Shown: in pieces, positions 20,745 to 29,759 of the stretch | How positions within the stretch are numbered: the stretch's first letter is position 1 | How the letters are laid out: the number at the start of each line of letters is the position of its first letter | DNA from: Eutreptiella sp. 'Long Island Sound 2002' | Lineage: Eukaryota; Euglenozoa; Euglenophyceae; Eutreptiales; Eutreptiaceae | Direction: 5' to 3' | DNA length: 64,000 nt | NCBI GenBank assembly: GCA_964036045.1 | Contig: OZ038382.1 | Location: 114,498,587-114,562,586 of the forward strand | Notes under the pieces: generated by a model | What the model was told of the DNA's origin: nothing | The model's input: the letters and a program-made list of their open reading frames with translations, nothing else | Database searches by the model: none | Made by a program: the position numbers and the translations under genes

Positions 20745-23700
20745 CTCAATTTCCTCCTCAGAGATGACTTTCCGAGGTTCAAGGCTTTAGAACTGGATCC
20801 ACCGGCTCTCATCTTTGAGAATGCCTCCAAGAAAGAGCTTAGGATTACCCTCACGGTTCCTACCACACCCCCGCCATCAGCTTTTGGCTTCCTCCGCGCG
20901 TCAAGGTTCAAAACTGAAAACTACCGATTGGACCCTAGGGTTCAGAACGCCGCCCTCTCCGAGCTTGGAAAAGAAGTGTCGGTTGACTTGTTTGCCAATG
21001 CGCTCAACCATACCTCCCCTCTTTGTTGTGGAAAGAGCCATGGAGGCAAGTCGGCGTGACGGTACGACTGGGCTACTTTGACCGATGGGCGCTCTCCCGT
21101 CAAGGTATGCCCGTGGGCCAATCCCCCTTTCTCTAAAATCCATCATGTACTTTGCAAGGTCATTTTGGATAAGGCCCACCTCCTCATATGCACTCCTGAT
21201 TGGTCAGTGAGTGAGAGTGCCAGGAAATGGAGACCCATGTTGGATGCACTGACCATTCAGAGAGTTACCCTTCCGGACATACCTTTATGGATACCGGATG
21301 GTTCTTGTGAAGTCTTACCCAAACCCCCTTGGGTAACCATTATCTCTGTGCTTGAAGGCTCACGGATGTCAAGACAAGATGTTCCTTCAAGTCTTCGCAA
21401 GTGGGTCCTAGTTCGGCATATGCACAAGTCACTAGTGCAACTCTTAGATATCTTTCCCAATGCCAGGTTACCCTGGCACCAAGAGTCTTGTTCTACACAA
21501 GACTTGCAACAAGCTCGCCCTATTGTGGAGGCAAGCACTGCCGGCCAGTACGGTAAGGATCTAGAACAAGATTCGGAGGGCGTAAGTGAATTGCCCCCCT
21601 CAACTGATGAAGTCGAGCATTTCGGAGGTTGCTTGGATGAACTTACTGATGCTATGTCTGTTCTGATTGAAAGTTTAATCGAAGAAGCCGACTTGGTCCA
21701 TGAGTGGGGAATAACATCCCAATGTTCCCAATTGGATGAAGAAGTGCCGATGCATCTTCCAGATGAGCATACTTGGGCTAAGCCCAGTAGGTCTGAGCCT
21801 ATGAGCTACCAAGACCTGTGTATTCTCAAGGCCGAGATTGCTCAGTTTGGGTTAGACGCACAACTCAATACTCACCACCCACTCCCGGGTGACTATGAAG
21901 ATATTGGCATCATGGCCCTTCTGGGGGAACCTGGTGATGAGGCTCACTTGTGTGAAGTACCTTTGCACGTCCAAGACCGCTGCCCAAGTACAAAGGTAGG
22001 GGGGGGTACAAACCTCACAAGTGACCTCGAGGCCACCAAGGAACACATTCTGGGTTCCAACCTACCTCTAGAGTTCCAAGGTATTCTTTTGAAGTATATA
22101 CAGGCCTTCGGGGATCTTCCTGAACCAGGTAGTGTGGAGAAACTTATTCAAATGGATTTGCGCCTGAAACCTGAATTTGCAAACAAAAAGCTCAAGTGCA
22201 GGCCATACCCTTGCAGTGAGGCACACATGAAGGAGATCCAGAAGCAAGTTGAAGAATGTGTGCGGCGCAATGTGGTTGAAGAATTGCAACATGGGGAAAC
22301 CCCTACTCATTGCTCTCCGTGCTTCTTAGTCCCGAAGCCCGGAAGTACCGCCTTACGTTTGGTGGTAGATTATGGGCGCCTGAACAAACTCACCTACTTG
22401 CATGCTTGGTCGTTACCTAATATGGAACGGACCTTAGAATGCATGGCCCGGTCCAAGTTCAAGTCCAAGATTGACATGCGGTCAGGCTTCTGGCAAGTGG
22501 AGCTAACACCTGAAGCTCAAAGGCTGACGGCCTTTATCACGCCTGAAGGAAGGATTTTTAGGTGGAAAGTGATGCCATTCGGGTTGGCTAATGCACCGGC
22601 CGTCTTTCAGGAGATTATGAACCAAGTAATGGTTCAGGTCAGGTCCCATTCCAAGGCACGAAGAGTGTTTACACGTGGAGGCGAATTAGAGTGTCACATT
22701 GATGATGTCATGTTGGGCACCCGTACATTTGGAGACCATCGGATCTTGTTGGAAGCCCTCCTCGAGGTGTGTCATAGGAACCACCTCAAGCTCCGATATG
22801 ACAAGAGCCAATTCCTCGTTCACAAGGTGGAATATTTGGGTTTTGAGAGTGGCTATGGGTGGTGGAGACCTTCATCCTCCAAGGTGGCTCCTATATTGGA
22901 AGCTATTATTAAGGACGTGAAGGATGTGAGGCAATTCTTAGGGGCCTGTAACTTCTACCGGCGCCACATTAAGAATTTCACCTACGATGCCTCAATACTC
23001 TCAGACCTCACTCGCAAGAATGCCACCTTTGTCTGGACACATGAGCATGAGTTTCATATGTCCCAACTCAAGAATAAACTCGCTCAAGTTTCCTCACTTG
23101 GGGTCCCATTGTACGGCCCCCAAGGAGGAGAGTTTGTCCTCATTTCCGACGCCAGTGACGTCGGCGGAGGGGGAAGTTTGTACCAATGGCAAAAGCCGGA
23201 GCAGGGTCAGTTGGATGAAACCCCTGGTTGTACTACCGGGGCCAACAAGGAAGGAAAGCTACAACATACGTATGAGGAGGATTGGATTCTTATTCCAATA
23301 GGATATTGGAACTGGAAATGGAACCTAGCTCGTAAGAACTACTCTACTTATGAGCAAGAGCTCCTATCAGGGGTTCTTCTGATGGGTTCCGAATACAGAA
23401 TCCTATCGGGCCAGCGTCTAGTATGGTTCTGTGACCAACAGCCCGCTGCCACTTTCTTGAATAACCCTCCTCCGGAAGATAAGCGTATGAGGCGCTGGTG
23501 GACCTTCCTAAGTCAGTTCAACTTGAATTTTTATCACCTGCCAGGAGTCAAGAATGAACTATGTGACTATTTGTCTCGGAACAACTTTAACTCCCTCTAT
23601 CAAGTGGACACGGAGGAACTTGCAAGGAAGGCATTTCAAAAGATGGACACCCAATTGGACTTAGGAATGGAAAAGGTTCTAGATCTTCCCACCAATTCTT

Positions 23701-25364
23701 GGAACTTGGATGACTACTCCTCGGATGACTACTACCATGGCATCATAGTAGCCTTGAGGAACAAGCCCGTCCTTTTTCAAGACCGATCCATGTGGGTGAT
23801 CAAAGCCAACAAGCTCCATAGGGAAAAGCAAGTGGTCGTTCCTAACCACTGTCTTCGTACTGTCCTAGTATGGTGTCATACGACGGCACAACAGCATGCG
23901 GGCGGGGCCCGATGTCTGTGGTTCTTTCAACAGTTGTTCTTCACCCGCGTGTCTAAGACAAAGATCCGCAAATTGATCCAAGAAATTACCGAATCTTGCC
24001 GCATCTGCATTGAATGCAAGCAGAATACATGTGCTGATCGTGGACTTGTAGGAGCCCTTCCTATCCCAGAGTTGGGAAACCAAATCTTGTATGTGGATTT
24101 TGTTGAAGTCCCCAAATTTGGAGGATTTAACTACATCCTTATGGTTTGCTGTGCCTTGACCCGCTTCTGTAGGGTGTATCCCTGCACTAAGAGGATTGAC
24201 GGTGAGCAAGCCTTTGAGATTCTTTTCAAAGAATGGATCCAGGTCTACGGTCGTCCGGTTGAGGTCTACTCGGATAATGACGTCCGATTTACTTCTGAAA
24301 AGGGGTATTGGCGTGGTCTGCTATCCCGTATGGGTGTGCGAGTCCACTTTAGTATCCCTTACAAGCCTTCAAGTAATGGACTGTGCGAAAGGCTCAATAA
24401 GTCCTTTATCAACATTATGCGGGTTCTAAGGAGACAACAAAGGGGCAAGGATTGGCTGAGACTACTGCCTTACGCCAACTGGATTTTGAATTCACAACAG
24501 TCCACGAGGACTGGCTACTCACCCCATGAACTCTTCCTTGTGAGACCCCAATGGAATTTGGACTTTCCGGTGCCTTCGGAGCTTGGTGTCCCTGTAGGGG
24601 ACTGGCTGGAGGAGGAGCAGCGCTTATGTGATTTGGCCAAGTACACTCTGAGGGCTTTCAGAGAGAAGTCCCTTTCCCGGACTAATTCGAAGAGAGTGCC
24701 CGCTAACTATCAAGTGGGGGACCATGTGCTCGTTCACAAGAACCGATTTCCCCAACTTCAAGTTGGCAAGTTTCATGCTCCTCACTTGGGTCCGTACAAG
24801 ACTACCCAAGTGGGCCCCGGTAGTGTCCTGGTCCGGCTGAGCCCTACCCTTGGAGGAGAAATCAGAGTGGCCCACTCTTTTCTAAGGAAGTTTCCATTGG
24901 AGCTCGAAGATGACGAAGAATGGTTTCCGCTTGATGCTGAGAAGGAGAGTGAGGTAGAAATAGCGGAAAGAGATGAGAAAGAAGGGGGAGAGGAGGATAT
25001 CTTGGATGTATCCGAACCCGAAGAGCGAGAAGCTCCTATGACGAGGTCAAGAGCCAAGGCCCGGTCCGACCCTCCAAGCAAGATTTCGGGCCCTGACGTG
25101 TTGCCGGATATGAATGCAGAAGAGATGGCACATAGGGGGTACTATGTGGTCCATTATGTACTCAAGCATGAGTATCGTCAAGGTTGGAAGTTTCTTGTTA
25201 AGTGGAAGGGCTTCAATCTTACAGAAGCCACATGGGAACCTGTACGTGCCTTCATACTGGGGAAGGATAGGGTTAATGGCGAATTTGTGAAATATTGTCA
25301 AAAGCACGACTTACAATCAGCTCTCCGGGAAGCCAAGAGGCTAGCAGCCCGAAGAAAAGACTAA
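20745..25364 (+). CDS. pol: Element A Pol: Dam-like domain, RT, RNase H, integrase, chromodomain
   Basis: This continues the gag frame after a TGA and holds one more in-frame TGA at 21057-21059. Order: protease end; Dam-like domain (DLFANALNH at about 20985, ANPPFSKIHHVL at about 21117, CTPDW); acidic linker; RT (LVVDYGRLN, MPFGLANAPAVFQE, active site HIDD at 22695-22706 in place of YxDD); RNase H (SDASD, YEQELL, CDQQPA); zinc-binding H-x5-H and C-x2-C; integrase with D, D (SDNDVRFTS) and E (GLCERLNKSF); and a chromodomain at about 25135-25300 (YYVVHYVLKHE, FLVKWKGFNLTEATWEP). Long, single-frame and otherwise intact, it is probably young. The two TGA codons need readthrough or are recent nonsense mutations. 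Confidence 0.9.
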
Positions 25365-25515
25365 TCACGTCACTCCTTCATCTCCCGCTCCCCCCCCCTC
25401 TCTTGGCTTTCCCCCTCTTTTTACCAATACCCCCCACCCTTCTCACTTTATTTGTCGTAGATGTAGGGCACCCCCCCCATAGTCCTCCCGATACACTGCA
25501 GCTTCTAATTCCGTC

Positions 25516-26019
25516 ATGGCATTTCTCTCGTCAACCATGGAACTTGAGCAGGCCTGGGACTGGCCTTCCCAGGAGGAGGAGTCCTTAAACCTGGCCTGGC
25601 TCACCATCCAGGATGCCAGCACGGAGCCCACTGGAGCCTTCCCCATGGAGGCCACGTCGGGCCCCTCCTCAGCAGCGGGCCCTCAGGAGCCCTCTTCCTC
25701 GTCGTCTAGCCGAAAACGCAAGATCGACGAGGTGGAGGAGACCCCGGAGGAGCGCCAGAGGAGGGAACGGCGCGAACAGAACCGGGGGTATAAGCAGGCC
25801 TCCCGAGAACGCCAGCGGAACCCCGTACACTATCTCCCAACCAATGAGGACGAACAAATGGCTTGTCTGCGGAGCCGGATATTCCAGCTGGAGCTCCAGC
25901 TGGGGTTCCGGAGTCAGGAGGTGCAGCGGCTCAAGACTGTGGTCGAGGGCCTCCTCCCTACGTGCCTCCAGCGGTACGCCAACTCGCCATCCTCCCGGCT
26001 CAGATCGCCTAAAAGGTAG
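25516..26019 (+). CDS. Accessory ORF: basic plus leucine-heptad protein (bZIP-like)
   Basis: 167 residues from an ATG 151 bp after pol. The N-terminal half is acidic and serine-rich. RKRK (66-69) could be a nuclear signal. Residues 79-101 are strongly basic and contain N-x7-R with SR (N89, S96, R97), the signature of bZIP DNA-contact helices. Leucines 118, 125, 139 and 146 follow a heptad pattern, with R132 in one register. Against a classical bZIP, prolines 103 and 108 break the helix between the basic part and the zipper. A nuclear regulator, nucleic-acid binding protein or chaperone is possible. Family membership is not established. Confidence 0.45.
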   Translation: MAFLSSTMELEQAWDWPSQEEESLNLAWLTIQDASTEPTGAFPMEATSGPSSAAGPQEPSSSSSSRKRKIDEVEETPEERQRRERREQNRGYKQASRERQRNPVHYLPTNEDEQMACLRSRIFQLELQLGFRSQEVQRLKTVVEGLLPTCLQRYANSPSSRLRSPKR

Positions 26020-26126
26020 CCCCTCTCTATTTAGGATGTTGGACCCAAGGTTAGTGCCTAGCCCTAGTGTAGCCTTCCGGCACGCTCACCTGAGCCCTTC
26101 CGTCTCTCGGCACGAACACAAACACG

Positions 26127-26132
<6 letters not shown>

Positions 26133-26167
<35 letters not shown>
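26133..26167 (+). repeat. (CA)n microsatellite
   Basis: An uninterrupted CA dinucleotide run of about 17 units lies between two accessory ORFs of element A. It produces a poly-Thr-His stretch in a longer overlapping frame, which is not considered coding. Confidence 0.95.
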
Positions 26168-26168
<1 letters not shown>

Positions 26169-26245
26169 GACTCACATACCCCCAACGTCTAGTCATAGTA
26201 CCTTACTCCTTAGGATCAAACCACCAACGCTTCGCCTTCTCCGAA

Positions 26246-26461
26246 ATGGACAGAAGGACTCGCCGGTTTTTGGAGGACAATGGATCGACTTTTCTTTTGC
26301 CACAATTTTTATGGCATGAAATTGATTGGGTAGCCCTTCGGGAGTTGACCCAATCTTGTCCCCAATACCTTCTAGAATTGCATGGCATGAGTCCGGGGCT
26401 AGCCAAGTTGTTGGTTATTGCCTTTAGTTTGGACGAAGCAAGTAGGGGTGGGGGTGGCTAG
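26246..26461 (+). CDS. Accessory small ORF of element A
   Basis: 71 residues from ATG (MDRRTRRFLEDNGS). It has a basic start, an aromatic middle (FLLPQFLWHEIDWVALREL) and a hydrophobic C-terminal helix (LAKLLVIAFSL), and ends in poly-glycine. The frame is open further upstream through the CA repeat, but nothing supports translation there. It lies 62 bp before the AlkB-like ORF. No family recognised. It could be an upstream ORF or an exon of the next protein. Confidence 0.35.
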   Translation: MDRRTRRFLEDNGSTFLLPQFLWHEIDWVALRELTQSCPQYLLELHGMSPGLAKLLVIAFSLDEASRGGGG

Positions 26462-26523
26462 TTTCTTGTCATTGGTTGTCGTTCTTCTTGAGCTTGTCTC
26501 TTGTTGTTTGCTTCTCCCTAAGG

Positions 26524-27708
26524 ATGCCCGTTGTTGATGTGAGAGAGAGTATTTCTTATCGTGCCTTTGCTCTTTTACCTGATGAATTTTTCCTAAAAGC
26601 CACTCCTTTCCCAGGAGTTGTGCATTCGGGTACTTCCCGTTCTTCCCTCCAGGTGTATACATTAGGGAATAATGAGTGGGTGGCCGTTTTTAAGGAGGAC
26701 GAGTCCTCTCTCCTAACCGGGGTGCACGAGCTTAAGTTGGCCCAGGAGTTGGTTTCCCAATCTCCAGGGGGACCCCCCCATCGCAAGGTATGGCAATTGG
26801 GGAACCAATATGACCTTGTTACTCATCAAGTAGTCCTAGCAACACCAAAGAGTCCCCCACCCCCTAAAACACTTCAAGACTTTATGTTGTCCTTTCTTTC
26901 CAAATTGCCATTCCGAACCATTTGGGCCAACACAATTTTTAACCAATTCCAAGGGTCTCGTGAAGATGGCCACTTCCTTAACCCTCATGTAGACCATGCG
27001 TCTTTGTGGTTCATACCGGTCAAATTGTCCCTCGGGTTGTGGTGTAGGGTTGTCATCCTTCGTAATATCAAAGGGTTTGGGTGGATTTCTTTTTGGGATG
27101 GTAAAGAGGCCATAGGCGGGATATTACTAACCCCGGGGTGTGTTGTCATCTCCCCCTATTCCCTCCGTCACTCCACACATGCCTTGACCAAAGCTCATAT
27201 CCATCGCCCCCCTCCCATTCCGGTAGGACCCTTAGGAGATCCGGATGATATGGGGTTTGACGGTGCCATAAGGACCGAGGATGGGGATGATGCCCGTGAG
27301 GAGCTTCATGCTTCAAATGAGTCAAGGGAAACCGAGACTCTAAGGCCCTTTCACCCCGACTATGCTCCGCCCGTGGAAACTCACGTAACGGAGCCCGAAA
27401 TTTTAAGGGAGGTTCTTCATAGGACCAAAGTATGGCTGAAAATTCGAGGCCAGAATAAACGCGAAACTTGGAATGAATTATTGGGTTCCGAACCCAAAAT
27501 TCGGCCTATTAATTTCGGAGCTCTTTACGTGTATCACCAACTTCGTGTGAGGCTTTCTTTGCCCTTTGAACTTGAGGGCGAGATCACTAAGTATAATGCC
27601 ATCTACCTAAGGAATGCCCTCACCCTTGATTTGGGTCTTAAGGGTTCCACTCATCGCGACTCCGAGAGGCCCACTAAGCGTCTATGCACCAACCATCCGA
27701 AGGAATAG
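26524..27708 (+). CDS. Accessory ORF: AlkB-like 2-oxoglutarate/Fe(II) dioxygenase
   Basis: 394 residues from ATG (MPVVDVRES). The frame extends slightly upstream without another ATG. Residues 120-225 follow the AlkB core: NTIFNQFQG (N136-G144) fits the N-x-x-x-N-x-Y-x-x-G strand; NPHVDHASL gives the iron-binding H155-x-D157; KLSLGLWCRVVIL (167-179) fits the SLG strand; GGILLTPGCVVIS (198-210) fits the pGsLlvM strand; and LRHSTHALTK supplies the distal histidine, probably H219, 62 residues after D157. A basic residue for 2-oxoglutarate lies nearby (R228). AlkB enzymes oxidatively remove methyl groups from adenine or cytosine in DNA or RNA. The C-terminal 170 residues are unassigned. The intact frame within a retrotransposon suggests it was carried as an accessory gene. 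Confidence 0.55.
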   Translation: MPVVDVRESISYRAFALLPDEFFLKATPFPGVVHSGTSRSSLQVYTLGNNEWVAVFKEDESSLLTGVHELKLAQELVSQSPGGPPHRKVWQLGNQYDLVTHQVVLATPKSPPPPKTLQDFMLSFLSKLPFRTIWANTIFNQFQGSREDGHFLNPHVDHASLWFIPVKLSLGLWCRVVILRNIKGFGWISFWDGKEAIGGILLTPGCVVISPYSLRHSTHALTKAHIHRPPPIPVGPLGDPDDMGFDGAIRTEDGDDAREELHASNESRETETLRPFHPDYAPPVETHVTEPEILREVLHRTKVWLKIRGQNKRETWNELLGSEPKIRPINFGALYVYHQLRVRLSLPFELEGEITKYNAIYLRNALTLDLGLKGSTHRDSERPTKRLCTNHPKE

Positions 27709-27778
27709 GGAGCATTACCTCCATCTACGCCCCCCCCCCTTGAGTTCCCGGAGAACACCCCCCCCTCTTTTTTTTTTC

Positions 27779-28316
27779 TCTCCAAGGGATATGGATACTT
27801 AGCTATAGTCTAGTGCCCGGGGGGACTTGGCTTTAGACTAGTCCTCCCGAATATCCCTACTTTTCCATTTTCTCCAAGGGATATGGATACTTAGCTTTAG
27901 TCTAGTGCCCGGGGAGACTTAGCTTTAGACTAGTCCTCCCGAATGTCCCTACTCGTCCTTTCTCCAAGGGATATGGATACTTAGCTATAGTCTAGTGCCC
28001 GGGGAGACTTAGCTTTAGACTAGTCCTCCCGAATATCCCTTCTCTCCCTTTTCCCAAGGGATGTGGATACTTAGCTTTAGTCCAGTGCCCGGAGAGGCTT
28101 GGCTTTAGACTAGTCCTCCCGAATATCCCTACTTTTCCATTTTCTCCAAGGGATATGGATACTTAGCTTTAGTCTAGTGCCCGGGGAGACTTGGCTTTAG
28201 ACTAGTCCTTCCGAATATCCCTACTCTCCCTTTCTCCAAGGGATATGGATACTTAGCTTTGGTCTAGTGACCGGGGGGACTTGGCTTTAGACTAGTCCTC
28301 TCAAAGATACCGGTTT
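27779..28316 (+). repeat. Six tandem 90-92 bp hairpin-forming repeats
   Basis: Units start at about 27779, 27871, 27961, 28051, 28143 and 28233. Each runs from CCAAGGGATATGGATAC through TAGTCTAGTGCCCGGGG and TTTAGACTAGTCC to CGAATATCCCT. Within a unit AGGGATAT pairs with ATATCCCT at the other end, and TAGTCTA pairs with TAGACTA inside. Every unit can therefore fold into a long two-step stem. The last unit is degraded at its end. The array sits between the AlkB-like ORF and the next small ORF. Confidence 0.85.
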
Positions 28317-28431
28317 ACTCCTTCTCCCATGAGATTGAGGGCTTGAGTCGCTTGTGGTCGTCGTCCGTTTTTGTTTTGTTTCTTTTGAATATTGTGCTAA
28401 CCATAACTCCATTTACCCCCATAATTCCTTC

Positions 28432-28695
28432 ATGGGTTTATCTCCGGACCAAGTGTCAATACGGGCAAAGGATGACTTTGATCTCATCCTAAATAGTCCA
28501 AGCGAGGAAGCCTACAAGGAGGTGGTGCTTCGGCACTATCAATCCGGCTCCAATGCTTTATTTGCACTCTTTCCGGATAGGTTCACCCCGGAATTCATGA
28601 CGTGCGTGTATGCCCTTCAATATGAAGCAATGTATTGGCCTCCCCAAAGATCCTCCTCGCACGTACCTATCAACCCCTCGCACTTACCCACTTGA
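28432..28695 (+). CDS. Accessory small ORF of element A
   Basis: 87 residues from ATG (MGLSPDQVSIRAKDD). It appears mostly helical, with an acidic and hydrophobic centre (FDLILNSPSEEAYKEVVLRHY, FALFPDRFTPEFMTCVYALQ) and a proline-rich tail. No signal peptide or motif was seen and the family is not recognised. Its composition is protein-like and differs from the surrounding T-rich spacer, which supports it being real. Confidence 0.45.
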   Translation: MGLSPDQVSIRAKDDFDLILNSPSEEAYKEVVLRHYQSGSNALFALFPDRFTPEFMTCVYALQYEAMYWPPQRSSSHVPINPSHLPT

Positions 28696-28806
28696 ACTCA
28701 AAAACGTTTTGTTTTCTTATCTTGTGGTGTATTTGGGTTGTCTTCTTTGCGCACATTTCCTTTTCTTTTTTGTCGTTGATTTCACGTTTGTTTAGTTTGG
28801 TTGATA

Positions 28807-29367
28807 ATGACCGCAACTCCAACCTCCATGTCAAATTTTGTTACACGGGGGGACACTAGGGCTACGGTAAGATGGATGAAGGAAGCACTCGGGGAGTTGG
28901 AAGATGAGTTGGATAGGGTGGAGGAACTCATCGATGAACCGAGTGGGAGAGAGAGAGAGGAGAGGGGTATGGAGCCCCTCATGTATGGGGAGGATTTGGG
29001 GGGATTTTTTATTCTCAAGGGGGCGGAGGGACATATGAGGAGGGTTGAAAAGGGGGCCGATGGGTTGAAAGTTGCGGCGGGGATTTTGAGGGCCCAAGCC
29101 CTCACGTATTTGAGAGGGAAGCATGGTCCAAGGGACCTCGAGGAACAAGGGGGTACCCAAGCCTTTGAGCGGGGCTCCTCCTTCCTTGACTCCAACACTT
29201 CCACCTACACCTACATGGATTCCGACACCAACTCTAGCCCAACTCACTCACCCCAACTCACACCCACAACCCCCAACTCTCCCGCCTCCTCCTATTTTAT
29301 GCTTCCTCCCAACGAGGAGGCGGCGGACCATTGCTCCGCCGCCTTTGCCTACGCCGTTCCCCCTTGA
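28807..29367 (+). CDS. Accessory coiled-coil ORF of element A
   Basis: 186 residues from ATG (MTATPTSMSNFV). Residues about 20-55 form a charged amphipathic coiled coil (VRWMKEALGELEDELDRVEEL). A glycine-rich middle and a second helix (GLKVAAGILRAQALTYLRG) follow, then a Ser/Thr/Pro-rich tail. No homologous family was recognised. It is the last ORF before a long polypurine tract. A structural or adaptor role is possible, but nothing in the sequence shows one. Confidence 0.45.
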   Translation: MTATPTSMSNFVTRGDTRATVRWMKEALGELEDELDRVEELIDEPSGREREERGMEPLMYGEDLGGFFILKGAEGHMRRVEKGADGLKVAAGILRAQALTYLRGKHGPRDLEEQGGTQAFERGSSFLDSNTSTYTYMDSDTNSSPTHSPQLTPTTPNSPASSYFMLPPNEEAADHCSAAFAYAVPP

Positions 29368-29370
29368 CCA

Positions 29371-29430
29371 TAGAGGGAAAAGGGGGGGGGGGGGGGGCTT
29401 GACCATAGAGGGAAAGGGGGGGGGGAGTCC
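29371..29430 (+). other. Polypurine tract, duplicated
   Basis: Two copies of a CCATAGAGGGAAA(A)G word, each followed by a long G run, lie directly after the last accessory ORF. The tract resembles a plus-strand primer (polypurine tract), but no LTR follows it. It may be an internal second priming site or a simple repeat. Confidence 0.4.
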
Positions 29431-29477
29431 AAATTTTGTTTGAGGTTCCATGGGGTCGGCCCCGATTTCGGTCTTGG

Positions 29478-29750
29478 GGGGAACACTTGTCGTTCATGGG
29501 GGACGAATTTTCGTTCAAGGGGGTCCAATTTTCGATTAAGTGAGTCCAACGATGGGGGTCACATCTCTTCCATGTGGGGGTCCAATTCAGTCTTGGGCTA
29601 ACACTTGTCGTTCATGGGGGACTAATTTTCGTTCATGGGGGTCCAATTTTCGTTTTTGGAAGGCCAATTTTCGTTCAATGGGCCACATTTTCGTTCTTGG
29701 GGGTTGAAATTTTCGTTCACATGGGTCAATTTTCGTCCTTGGGGGTGAAG
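29478..29750 (+). repeat. Degenerate minisatellite of about 22 bp
   Basis: About ten imperfect units contain ATTTTCGTTC followed by a G-rich GGGGGTCC or similar word. They start after the polypurine tract and end near 29750. Open frames on the minus strand across this block are repeat artefacts. Confidence 0.65.
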
Positions 29751-29759
29751 AGGAGGGGT

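Noticed and set aside
25613-26245. 282-residue frame overlapping the basic/heptad ORF
   Set aside because: Its first part lies in another frame of that ORF and runs through the CA microsatellite. Only the last 71 residues from an ATG were kept.
27779-28316. CRISPR-like array
   Set aside because: Units are contiguous hairpins without unique spacers, in a eukaryotic retroelement, and no cas genes are present. The same applies to 37384-38220.
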